DNA from: Methylobacter sp.
Lineage (GTDB): Bacteria > Pseudomonadota > Gammaproteobacteria > Methylococcales > Methylomonadaceae
Assembly: GCF_004322395.1 (NCBI RefSeq)
Contig: NZ_SCTW01000156.1
Location: 1-41,239, forward strand
Direction of reading: 5' to 3'
DNA length: 41,239 nucleotides
The position numbers and the translations under genes were made by a program. The notes beneath the pieces were generated by a model. The model had not been told where the DNA came from, ran no database searches, and saw nothing but the letters and a program-made list of their open reading frames with translations. Below, piece by piece: positions 20,450 to 26,952 of the stretch (the first letter of the stretch is position 1; each line of letters opens with the position of its first letter).

Positions 20450-20658
20450 TTGGAACCCCTTAGCATGTCCACGAGAGTGTCGACCTGCAGGTGCAGCCTG
20501 TTCCTGACGACTTCGATGTCCGTGTCGACGAACATGTTCGGCTTGATCTCGATCTCGAGGCCCATGTCGTTTAGGTACTTGGTGCCGTTGAGCACGCGCT
20601 TGACGGGTCTGGTCAGGATCGCCAGGTGGCAGATGCCAGTGTAGGTCTTCTTACTCAT
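20446..20658 (-). CDS. Hypothetical protein, 70 aa
   Basis: The ATG at 20658 overlaps the upstream stop. Begins KKTYTGICHLAILTRPVKRV, ends in a helix. No recognised motif. Confidence 0.75.
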   Translation of the reverse strand: MSKKTYTGICHLAILTRPVKRVLNGTKYLNDMGLEIEIKPNMFVDTDIEVVRNRLHLQVDTLVDMLRGSK

Positions 20659-21449
20659 GCAGTAGGTTTAGCCTGCTGTGGAGCCGGTCCCACGGCCTGA
20701 GCGACGCAGTCGGCCTCAGGGTTCCGGCAGTCGTTGTGGTAGACGCCTTCCTCTCCGGTCCAGCTCGGTCCCTTGCCGTTCCAGCTGTTGGAGGTCGGGC
20801 AGTAGCCCCAGCTGAAGCCTTTCTGGCAGCGGCAGCACTTGCTGAACGCCCAGCGCTTGAAGGACTGGAGCGGATGGACCTGGATCCTCCAGTGCCAAAC
20901 GTGCCAGCGAGGGTGCTTGTACCAAGGCCTCAGAGCTCTGAGGATCCAGGTGTAGACCATGCCGGCATGCTGAGCGACACGCTCTTCCCTGCTCCTCGAC
21001 CTGCCGTACTTCTGGACCAGACCCTCGTACATGCTGTCCGTGTTGTTCTCGGCGAAGTAGAGGATCTGGTACAGGTGAGCGTTCATGAACGCGTTGCGCT
21101 TGTCCCAGTCGTAGTCGAACATTCGGTGCACGGCCGTGGCGAACATGTTGAGGGCGATGGCGTGCAGGCTGAGCCTCGGGTCGCCGCTGACCGGGTGGAA
21201 CCAACCGCCGGTCTCCCTGTCCCACTCGAAGTCGAAGTCCTTGACGATGGCTTCCAGGACCTTCTGGTCGGCGTGGCGGCTCCTGATGAACCAGCCGCAG
21301 CTGTCATCGCTGCCGTCGGTCTCAGGGTCCTCGTGCCAGATCGTGATGAAGCTGTCGTGGTAGTAGCTCCACTTGCCGTACACGTCCTGGTGCTTGGACC
21401 TCCACCAAGGGTACTTGATCTCGTGCGCTACTGTGGAAGGGTCGTGCAT
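20655..21449 (-). CDS. Trp/His-rich hypothetical protein, 264 aa
   Basis: The ATG at 21449 follows GGAGAAGCGAC; the open frame extends upstream but that part is out of register with the neighbours. Rich in Trp and His (SYYHDSFITIWHEDPETDG, YKHPRWHVWHWRIQ) with a late Cys cluster (CCRCQKGFSWGYC and NDCRNPEADC). An 80-residue central helical region surrounds MFDYDWDKRNAFMNAHLYQ. Unknown function; metal binding by the C-terminal cysteines is likely. Confidence 0.8.
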   Translation of the reverse strand: MHDPSTVAHEIKYPWWRSKHQDVYGKWSYYHDSFITIWHEDPETDGSDDSCGWFIRSRHADQKVLEAIVKDFDFEWDRETGGWFHPVSGDPRLSLHAIALNMFATAVHRMFDYDWDKRNAFMNAHLYQILYFAENNTDSMYEGLVQKYGRSRSREERVAQHAGMVYTWILRALRPWYKHPRWHVWHWRIQVHPLQSFKRWAFSKCCRCQKGFSWGYCPTSNSWNGKGPSWTGEEGVYHNDCRNPEADCVAQAVGPAPQQAKPTA

Positions 21450-21688
21450 GTCGCTTCTCCTCTGTGGGTGAACCTGGTGGCGAGGCTTCCGACGGTGACG
21501 CCGAGCAGGAAGACGAGGACCCAGCTGATCACCATGCGCCTCACGAGGAGAGGCTGCCAGACGTGCGCGATCCTCTCCTTGACGTACGTCTGCATCGCGC
21601 TCGCCACTCGCTCGTCGCTGACGAAGATGTCGCCTGAGTGGCCGCACTTGGTGCACTCGGCTTTGATCGGGAAGATCTTGGTTGTCAT
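21428..21688 (-). CDS. Zinc-knuckle membrane protein, 86 aa
   Basis: The ATG at 21688 overlaps the upstream stop; its end overlaps the next gene by 22 bases and contains that gene's Shine-Dalgarno. CTKCGHSGD near the N-terminus, a helical middle, then one hydrophobic span (VISWVLVFLLGVTVGSL). A small soluble domain tethered to the membrane is the simplest reading. Confidence 0.8.
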   Translation of the reverse strand: MTTKIFPIKAECTKCGHSGDIFVSDERVASAMQTYVKERIAHVWQPLLVRRMVISWVLVFLLGVTVGSLATRFTHRGEATCTTLPQ

Positions 21689-21864
21689 GTTCCACCTATG
21701 TGCTTGTACTCGACGACCTCGCTCTTGACGCCTTCGAGGCTGTCGCTGATCTTCGTCACCTGCGCGTTCTTGTATATCTTCTCGCTGCCGTCGTCGGCGA
21801 AGACGACGTGCAGGTCGTCTCCCTCCCACCAGATGTCGCTGACCTTCCGCTCAGACTCAATCAT
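21685..21864 (-). CDS. Hypothetical protein, 59 aa
   Basis: The ATG at 21864 overlaps the end of the upstream gene by 8 bases and its stop overlaps the next ATG. Beta strands WWEGDDLHVVFADDGSEKIY resemble a small barrel. No family recognised. Confidence 0.8.
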   Translation of the reverse strand: MIESERKVSDIWWEGDDLHVVFADDGSEKIYKNAQVTKISDSLEGVKSEVVEYKHIGGT

Positions 21865-22165
21865 GGCCTGCGTACTCGATCCACGCCAGGTCCTTCCTCT
21901 CGATGTCGCGGACGATGGTCATCTCACGGCAGCTGAAGCCCCTGATGTGCTTCTCAGGGCAGAGCTCTTCCTCGAGGTAGTCGTTGTCCTTCATCGTCCT
22001 GTGGATCGCGTCGTCGCACTCCTCGTGCGCTCGCCAGTCGCTCCAGAGACCTTCCCACTTGCCAGAGACCTTCACGTGCTTGGTGCCGGGCGCGATCCGC
22101 TCGACGCAGTGCACGCACCTGTAGGACTTGGTCGCTACTGGCGTCGTCACGGTCATCGGGTTCAT
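21857..22165 (-). CDS. Zinc-binding protein, 102 aa
   Basis: The ATG at 22165 overlaps the upstream stop. CVHCVERIAPGTKHVKVSGKW then HEECDDAIHR gives a C-x2-C ... H-x2-C motif, a common single-zinc module in phage proteins. The C-terminal part has FSCREMTIVRD. Function unknown. Confidence 0.8.
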   Translation of the reverse strand: MNPMTVTTPVATKSYRCVHCVERIAPGTKHVKVSGKWEGLWSDWRAHEECDDAIHRTMKDNDYLEEELCPEKHIRGFSCREMTIVRDIERKDLAWIEYAGHD

Positions 22166-22317
22166 TCGCTTCGGTGGTCCTGGCAGAGGTGATCTCGATC
22201 GAGCTCCTCTCCTTTAGTAGACACGTACACCCAGACTTCTACGGCCGCCCGGAGCAGCTTGTTCTGGAAGCACACAGAGCACCACGGAGGTTCAGGGATG
22301 CCTGTGTCAAACGTCAG
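22162..22317 (-). CDS. 51-aa protein with a CTG start codon
   Basis: The frame between two genes is open and ends in a TGA at 22162-22164 that overlaps the next ATG. Its only plausible start is CTG at 22317, overlapping the previous gene's TGA (CTGA) behind GAGGAAG. The neighbouring ATT is an alternative. The protein has WCSVCFQNKL and HLCQDHRSE, a C-x2-C ... C-x2-H zinc-type pattern, supporting translation. Non-ATG/GTG/TTG initiation is inferred. Confidence 0.7.
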   Translation of the reverse strand: MTFDTGIPEPPWCSVCFQNKLLRAAVEVWVYVSTKGEELDRDHLCQDHRSE

Positions 22318-22562
22318 AATGGGACTTCCTCGACGTGGTCCTCAGTGATGACCTGCCTGATCAGCTTCGCAGCGATCCTGACGCAGCAGCGGTCCTTGGT
22401 GTAGTGCTGGCCGTCGTTGTCGGCAATCACGGCAGCCTCCTCGAGCACCGCAAGCCTGACGTGGCCGAGCCAGCTGTCGATGATGTCGACCCTGTCCTTG
22501 TCGTAGCCTGCTGCCTTGATCTGGTCGTATAGCGACTGGGCTGACTCACGTCTCGTGCTCAT
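22314..22562 (-). CDS. Hypothetical protein, 82 aa
   Basis: The ATG at 22562 overlaps the upstream stop. SLYDQIKAAGYDKDRVDIID, then AVLEEAAVIADNDGQHYT and a Cys pair (KDRCCVRIAAKLIRQV). The 'A...CA..IR' ending is common in small phage helical proteins. No family recognised. Confidence 0.8.
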   Translation of the reverse strand: MSTRRESAQSLYDQIKAAGYDKDRVDIIDSWLGHVRLAVLEEAAVIADNDGQHYTKDRCCVRIAAKLIRQVITEDHVEEVPF

Positions 22563-22975
22563 GAGGTCTTCTCTCCTTCCATGGGTGTCCAGATGGTCTT
22601 GTTAGCCCCACCCATGAGCTTGACCATCGGACGCCCCTTCTTGTCGACAGGGCACCCGCATCCAGCGCAGGTCCAGAAGCGGTCGCTGTTCCTGTAGACG
22701 ACCTCGCCCGTCATGATGTTCCTGGCGTCACCGAACGAAATGATCAGGCCGTGCTTGGTGTGGTCGCACTCTACTATGACGGGCGCTTCCCAGAGGCGCT
22801 TGAAGCCCTTCTCTAGGCACTGGGCCATGTACCTTTCGTGGAGGCCGCACCAACAAGGATTGGGCTTGCAGGACGGGTGGAGCTTACCAGGATAGCACAA
22901 ACGTGGCAGGCAGTCGGGACAGGGACACGCGCAGCCAGCTTCTCCTTCGCAGTCGTAGCTGGAGCAGTGGTCCAT
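22559..22975 (-). CDS. Cys-rich protein, 138 aa
   Basis: The ATG at 22975 overlaps the upstream stop (TGATG). About thirteen cysteines in the first 55 residues (CSSYDCEGEAGCACPCPDC, CYPGKLHPSCKPNPCWCGLH) and a second zinc ribbon near the C-terminus (CDHTKHG, WTCAGCGCPVD). Dense Cys with Gly/Pro suggests metal clusters or disulphides. It lies directly downstream of another Cys-rich gene. Confidence 0.8.
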   Translation of the reverse strand: MDHCSSYDCEGEAGCACPCPDCLPRLCYPGKLHPSCKPNPCWCGLHERYMAQCLEKGFKRLWEAPVIVECDHTKHGLIISFGDARNIMTGEVVYRNSDRFWTCAGCGCPVDKKGRPMVKLMGGANKTIWTPMEGEKTS

Positions 22976-24189
22976 CAGCAGGGACCGTTCGTACGCTTCG
23001 GGTGCTGATCGCAGTTGCCATCACCGTCGTGGTCACGGGTGCAGCAGTGATCGTGAGGACGTGGGATCCTGCAGTCCTTGCGCCCAGGGCAATGGATGTG
23101 GACGGTCTGATCGAAGCACCCAGGCCAGTAGCACCCGCCTGCCAGCTGTGGTGCTGGAGCCTTCTTGATGTAGCCCCCGAAGCCGTGGCAGATGCTGCAA
23201 GAGAAGCTCGTGCCGTCCTTCATCTTGTGAGTGTCGAGGTACTCCCAGCCGTGCTGCTCAGGATGCTTGCCACACTGGATCTTCTCCATGCAGCGCCCGT
23301 CGTGGTTGGGCAGCCTGTCGCAGTCCCAGTAGTGAGCGCAGGTCTCACCTCTGCTCTCGCCCATCTCAGGACCTGTGTGGCAGTCAGGGCGAGGGCAGTC
23401 GTCTGCTCTCTTGACGTGGAGGTGCGGACCGGAGTGGCCGAGCGGTGCGTCGCAGGTGACCGTGTCGAGGTTCAGGTCCTCGCTCGGCGTCTCGAAGCTG
23501 GCTCCGCAGACCTTGGACCTGCACTCGCCGGTGTGGTAAGCTTGGAGACCGCACGTGTCAGGGCTGACGTCGCAGGGCCTCAGCGGCGCTTCACGGCCTC
23601 CATCAGGGCAGACGCTGCGGAAGCACTTGGCGTGCTCGATCGATGACACAGGGGGAGAAGCCGGCGGCCTCATCGCGCCTGGCCTGATCTGTTCGCGGGG
23701 CTGCTCAGCGCGCGCCTTGACGAGGTCCAAGAGGTGTTTGTCCTCGAGCAGCAGACCAGCGTGGGCCCAGATCTCTCGAGCGTTCTCGCGGCCCTGGACA
23801 GTGATGGTCTTGATCCAGAGGCAGCTGGCCTCGTGGAGCGAGATGGTAGCGAAGGCTGCGCCAGCTGGGAAGTCAGCTGCTGAAGAGCTGCGAGGCTCAG
23901 GCTGCCGAGTTTCTGCAGGCCTGCCAGCTGGGCTCTCAGCAGAGGTCTGCTGGCTGCTGAGATCTGCTGATCGGCGCTCAGCAGCGCTGCGCTGGAGCTT
24001 CAGCAGCTGCCTCCTGGAGAAGCCGACAGCTGCTGAGGCGATGAACAGCGGCGAGACCAGCAGGAACAGCAGCGTGCCGGAGAAACCTGCCAGGATCTTC
24101 AGGCCTGAATCGGCGTCGTCCCAGAAGGATTCGGGGAGGAAGTCGTGGATCCAGCTGAACGCCGCGTCCAGCAGCTCTCGCTTGGTCAC
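22975..24189 (-). CDS. Membrane-anchored Cys/His-rich protein, 404 aa
   Basis: The GTG at 24189 overlaps the upstream TGA. N-terminal helix, one transmembrane span at residues about 33-55, then a Ser/Ala/Pro-rich linker (66-115). The last 215 residues hold 23 Cys and many His, with three units C-x5-H-x-G-x-[CH] at 213-223, 246-256 and 290-300, plus C-x2-C at 331-334 and an acidic DHDGDGNCD near the end. Such C-x5-H-x-G-x-H units are frequent in actinobacterial and actinophage proteins. Possible surface or periplasm-side metal- or disulphide-stabilised domain; function unknown. No other protein in the window has this architecture. Confidence 0.85.
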   Translation of the reverse strand: MTKRELLDAAFSWIHDFLPESFWDDADSGLKILAGFSGTLLFLLVSPLFIASAAVGFSRRQLLKLQRSAAERRSADLSSQQTSAESPAGRPAETRQPEPRSSSAADFPAGAAFATISLHEASCLWIKTITVQGRENAREIWAHAGLLLEDKHLLDLVKARAEQPREQIRPGAMRPPASPPVSSIEHAKCFRSVCPDGGREAPLRPCDVSPDTCGLQAYHTGECRSKVCGASFETPSEDLNLDTVTCDAPLGHSGPHLHVKRADDCPRPDCHTGPEMGESRGETCAHYWDCDRLPNHDGRCMEKIQCGKHPEQHGWEYLDTHKMKDGTSFSCSICHGFGGYIKKAPAPQLAGGCYWPGCFDQTVHIHCPGRKDCRIPRPHDHCCTRDHDGDGNCDQHPKRTNGPC

Positions 24190-24671
24190 TTGGCCAGCTC
24201 CTTGGCGATGAACCTGCCGGCCCTGGCGTAGGGGTATTTAGGCAGCGGTGCTCTCTTCGGCAGCTTGACCAGGACCTTGGCCAACTTCAGGTCGAACTGC
24301 TGGAGGGCTGCGGTGATCCTGTGGTGTGGCTCTTTCTTGATGAGAACGGATGCAGGTTGTGCCGCCTTGCTCCGCTTCAGAGCGTACCTGCTGATTCCCT
24401 TGAGAGCGCTCGTGGGCCACAGCTTCTCAGGCAGCCTCAGGTAGCAGTCGTACCCAGGCATGATCGGAGAGGCCGTCTCCAGCAGGATCTTCTTGGTCGT
24501 GGTGACGTAGAGGCCGTCGTCGTGGACGTACTCGATGTCCTCGCCGAGAGCGTTGAAGACGATCGTGATGCGGCCGTTGGCTGTGCCCCAGACGGCGCCC
24601 GGCCAGTAGTACGTGCGGTCTGGTTCTGGTGGCTGGTGCTTGTGCCTCCTGAGCCCGGATATCCTTCTCAC
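24186..24671 (-). CDS. Hypothetical basic protein, 161 aa
   Basis: A GTG at 24671 overlaps the upstream TGA. The N-terminal half is beta-rich (ITIVFNALGEDIEYVHDDG), the C-terminal half very basic (ALKRSKAAQPASVLIKKEPH, LVKLPKRAPLPKYPYARAG). Basic tail suggests nucleic-acid contact. No family recognised. Confidence 0.75.
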   Translation of the reverse strand: MRRISGLRRHKHQPPEPDRTYYWPGAVWGTANGRITIVFNALGEDIEYVHDDGLYVTTTKKILLETASPIMPGYDCYLRLPEKLWPTSALKGISRYALKRSKAAQPASVLIKKEPHHRITAALQQFDLKLAKVLVKLPKRAPLPKYPYARAGRFIAKELAK

Positions 24672-24871
24672 TGGAGCCTCCTGAACATGTGCGGGTACGT
24701 CTCAGAGCGGTGGAGCTTGCGCTGCTTGACGAGCAGGTTCAGCTTGGGGTAGATCCAGTCGGGCTTGCGCTCCGTGCCGACCAGGATGATGGAGGCTTCC
24801 TTCGCAGTGAACCAGCCCCTGCGGGCTCTGCAGAAGCGGGCGACGCGGACTGAGGGTGAGAGGTCGTTCAC
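24668..24871 (-). CDS. Winged-helix-like small protein, 67 aa
   Basis: A GTG at 24871 overlaps the upstream TGA. RVARFCRARRGWFTAKEASI, then PKLNLLVKQRKLHRSE has the helix-turn-helix and wing cadence ('F....A......L..L...G.L.R') of small transcription or DNA-binding winged helices. This is a pattern call, not a family assignment. Confidence 0.7.
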   Translation of the reverse strand: MNDLSPSVRVARFCRARRGWFTAKEASIILVGTERKPDWIYPKLNLLVKQRKLHRSETYPHMFRRLQ

Positions 24872-25143
24872 TGGTAGTCCATGATGGCTTGGAGCTCTTC
24901 GCACCGGTTGTCCAGGCACCCGGTGTTGGGCGGTGGTAGAGGCCCTTTGCAGTAGATGATGTGGCCGTCAGGGCCTCGGAGCGCGAACAGGAGCGCCCAG
25001 ATCTCTGTCCACTTGAAGCGCTTGAGGAGCCAGCTGTCGTAAGCGCAGGCTGCTGTGAAGCCGGAGAGGAAGAGCCAGCCCGGGTGCCCACAGCGGTGGT
25101 AGGCGTAGAAGCAGGAGAGAGATGCGAGGATCCAGGTGATCAC
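24868..25143 (-). CDS. Two-span membrane protein, 91 aa
   Basis: The GTG at 25143 overlaps the upstream TGA. A hydrophobic N-terminus (MITWILASLSCFYAYHRCGH) and a second span (GWLFLSGFTAACAYDSWLL) precede a soluble tail with three Cys and Pro residues. Topology fits a holin-like or inner-membrane effector; nothing more specific can be said. Confidence 0.75.
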   Translation of the reverse strand: MITWILASLSCFYAYHRCGHPGWLFLSGFTAACAYDSWLLKRFKWTEIWALLFALRGPDGHIIYCKGPLPPPNTGCLDNRCEELQAIMDYQ

Positions 25144-25352
25144 AGTGTCCTCCAGAGCCGCTTGATCGCGGCCTGGACCTGCTCTTGAGCCAGCGTCTTA
25201 CCACAGTCGCAGGACTGGCGGTCGGCGAAGGCTGGGCAGTCGGTCTCGTGAGGTTCGCTCCTGATCCAGCGGTAGGCGTGCTGGAGGCCCTGGATGATCT
25301 CGTCGGTGGAGCGGCCTTCTTCCTTGAAGCGCGGCATCAGTCCTTTAGGCAT
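25140..25352 (-). CDS. Zinc-knuckle-like protein, 70 aa
   Basis: The start is placed at ATG 25352, behind GGGGAGG with 8-nt spacing; a second ATG at 25337 forms the TGATG overlap and is the alternative. TDCPAFADRQSCDCGKTLAQ clusters three Cys. C-terminus is a basic helix. No family recognised. Confidence 0.7.
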   Translation of the reverse strand: MPKGLMPRFKEEGRSTDEIIQGLQHAYRWIRSEPHETDCPAFADRQSCDCGKTLAQEQVQAAIKRLWRTL

Positions 25353-25696
25353 GAGAGCGCCTCCCCGGCGTGCTCGCCGGTGCGGGTGAGTATGGCGACG
25401 TCCGAGAGCTCCTTGAGCGATCTTGGTGAGCTGATGAGCGCCAGAGCGAAGGCCTCGTACTGCCAGCGGTGCTCGGGCGAGATGCGCCTCTCGTAGCCCC
25501 AGTAGTTCACCTCGACGATGACCCCTGGTAGGCGCCTGGCCTGGTACTGGGCGATGCAGTGAGCGCCCAAGTCCTTGTCCAGAGGAGTCGACAGCCGGAT
25601 GCCCAGCAGCACCCAGTCGTACTTCTTGTCGACGATCTTGAACGTCGGTACGGGTGCCTTGAGGCACGTCATCGTCGGCTGACCTCTCTTCTTCAT
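25337..25696 (-). CDS. Hypothetical protein, 119 aa
   Basis: The ATG at 25696 follows GAGGTGAGGTC. A beta-rich core (VLLGIRLSTPLDKDLGAHC and GVIVEVNYWGYERRI), then helices with ALISSPRSLKEL. No recognised family. Two Cys only. Confidence 0.8.
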   Translation of the reverse strand: MKKRGQPTMTCLKAPVPTFKIVDKKYDWVLLGIRLSTPLDKDLGAHCIAQYQARRLPGVIVEVNYWGYERRISPEHRWQYEAFALALISSPRSLKELSDVAILTRTGEHAGEALSCLKD

Positions 25697-25700
25697 GACC

Positions 25701-26021
25701 TCACCTCTTAACAGCTGAGAGTATGTACTTGACTCCCATGACCTGCGGTGCGACGGCCGTCTCCAGGAGCTGGGAGAGGGCGATGAAGCCGAACAGCATG
25801 GCGACCACGATCATCACCCAGCCTCCGACGGACCTCATCATCCTGGCCTCTTCGGCGTCCGAGCCGCCGTAGCGGTTCTTGACGAGGCCCCAGCCGAGCC
25901 CGCCGAGCGTGAGCCCGAACAGGATGCCTACGACGTCCGAGACGATCTCGGCCCGGACGGCCTGGGCGATGATGCCGGGTGTGGCCTTGATGACTGCGTC
26001 TGCGATCTGTTCTGGATTCAC
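25701..26021 (-). CDS. Holin-like two-span membrane protein, 106 aa
   Basis: A GTG at 26021 overlaps the upstream TGA behind GGAGG. An amphipathic N-terminus (MNPEQIADAVIKATPGIIAQ), a glycine-rich span (VVGILFGLTLGGLGWGLV), a charged loop (KNRYGGSDAEEARMMRS) and a second span (GGWVMIVVAMLFGFIALS). Size and topology fit class II holins, but no endolysin is nearby in this window, so holin function is a hypothesis. Confidence 0.75.
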   Translation of the reverse strand: MNPEQIADAVIKATPGIIAQAVRAEIVSDVVGILFGLTLGGLGWGLVKNRYGGSDAEEARMMRSVGGWVMIVVAMLFGFIALSQLLETAVAPQVMGVKYILSAVKR

Positions 26022-26203
26022 TTCGGTACCTCCTTGCAGATGGCCCAGATCCCGAAGCCGCCGTTCGGGTGCACGAAGCAGAGCCCCTGCTTGCCCATCT
26101 GCAGGTGGAAGTCGTTGTCCCTCTGCTGGTAGCCCACGATGGTGGCGCAGATGATGAGGAGGCTCAGGATGACCGTGCCCCCGACGATGTGCTCAGTCTT
26201 CAC
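26018..26203 (-). CDS. KxGLC small membrane protein C, 61 aa
   Basis: A GTG at 26203 overlaps the upstream TGA behind GGAGG. One span (VGGTVILSLLIICATIVGY), then QMGKQGLCFVHP and FGIWAICKEVPK. Third of three adjacent paralogues sharing a membrane helix, a GK/AK-x-G-[LM]-C motif and a closing W-x-x-C. Confidence 0.85.
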   Translation of the reverse strand: MKTEHIVGGTVILSLLIICATIVGYQQRDNDFHLQMGKQGLCFVHPNGGFGIWAICKEVPK

Positions 26204-26397
26204 TTGACGTCCTCCTTCGTGCAGGGCCTGAGCACCATGTCGGACGTCCAGCTGTTGCCGATGGGCGTGACTACTCGGGTGGTGCACATCCCTGCCTTGG
26301 CGACTCCGACCTCACGTAGGTCGCTACTGATGGTGCAGAGCGCGATGGTGGTGCAGATGGCGACGGTCAGGCAGACCAGCATCTTCTCGAAGCTCAT
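26200..26397 (-). CDS. KxGLC small membrane protein B, 65 aa
   Basis: The ATG at 26397 overlaps the upstream stop behind GGAGG; the longer open frame to 26424 is not used. Span FEKMLVCLTVAICTTIALCT, then VAKAGMCTTRVVT and RPCTKEDVK. Middle copy of the triplet. The conserved second Cys suggests a disulphide outside the membrane. Confidence 0.85.
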   Translation of the reverse strand: MSFEKMLVCLTVAICTTIALCTISSDLREVGVAKAGMCTTRVVTPIGNSWTSDMVLRPCTKEDVK

Positions 26398-26582
26398 TTC
26401 GCGACCTCCTTGCACTTCTTCCACAGCAGCTCGCTGGTCTGGGACATGCCGGAGCCGGTGATGACCCGCTCCTGGCAGAGTCCCATCTTCGCCATCTGCA
26501 CCCGCTCCCTGGACTCGAAGCAGTTGTAGATGGTCGCCCCGGCGATGCCGAGGACTGCGATGATCGTGAGCATGAGCTCCAT
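26394..26582 (-). CDS. KxGLC small membrane protein A, 62 aa
   Basis: The ATG at 26582 lies one base after the upstream TGA. Span MELMLTIIAVLGIAGATIY, then MAKMGLCQERVITGSGMSQT and LWKKCKEVAK. First of the three. All three keep the order helix, K-x-G-[LM]-C, 10 to 20 residues, C; this is a tandem expansion of one family. Confidence 0.85.
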   Translation of the reverse strand: MELMLTIIAVLGIAGATIYNCFESRERVQMAKMGLCQERVITGSGMSQTSELLWKKCKEVAK

Positions 26583-26583
26583 G

Positions 26584-26952
26584 TCAGTACCAGTCCCTTC
26601 CGTCGTATGACTCCAGGCGCTTGAGCGTCGGGAGGTAGAACGTAGTGCGCTCCAGCTGGACCTCATCGTCCTCCATGCTGGCGAAGCTCTTGTGGATGAT
26701 CTCGATCCAGATCGTGTGCTCGTCCGTGTTGCAGGCAGAGCCAGCGACCGTGTTGTTCTCTTTTGTCTTCACCTTGTAGACGCAGCCGGCCTTGAGGTAC
26801 GCCCAAGCCTGGCCGACGTCGCGCTGAGAGTGCGGCGTGTCTCTGTTGGACCACCGCCCGTGAGGGACGATGGCTCTCTCGCAGATGTCGATCAGCTGCT
26901 CCCGAGAGTAGTCGATCTTGACCTTCGGTGTCTTCTCCTTCATCTTAGGCAT
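26584..26952 (-). CDS. Hypothetical protein, 122 aa
   Basis: The ATG at 26952 lies within the last codons of the AAA+ gene behind GAGGGG; ATG 26943 is an alternative. Begins MPKMKEKTPKVKIDYSREQ, with a helical N-terminus and beta-rich middle (VYKVKTKENNTVAGSACN). Translationally coupled to the ATPase, so it may act with it. Confidence 0.8.
   Translation of the reverse strand: MPKMKEKTPKVKIDYSREQLIDICERAIVPHGRWSNRDTPHSQRDVGQAWAYLKAGCVYKVKTKENNTVAGSACNTDEHTIWIEIIHKSFASMEDDEVQLERTTFYLPTLKRLESYDGRDWY

Noticed and set aside
20736-21728. A 330-codon plus-strand frame opposite the Trp/His-rich gene.
   Set aside because: Same antisense bias (Val/Ala/Leu/Glu-rich), spans several minus-strand gene boundaries, no Shine-Dalgarno.
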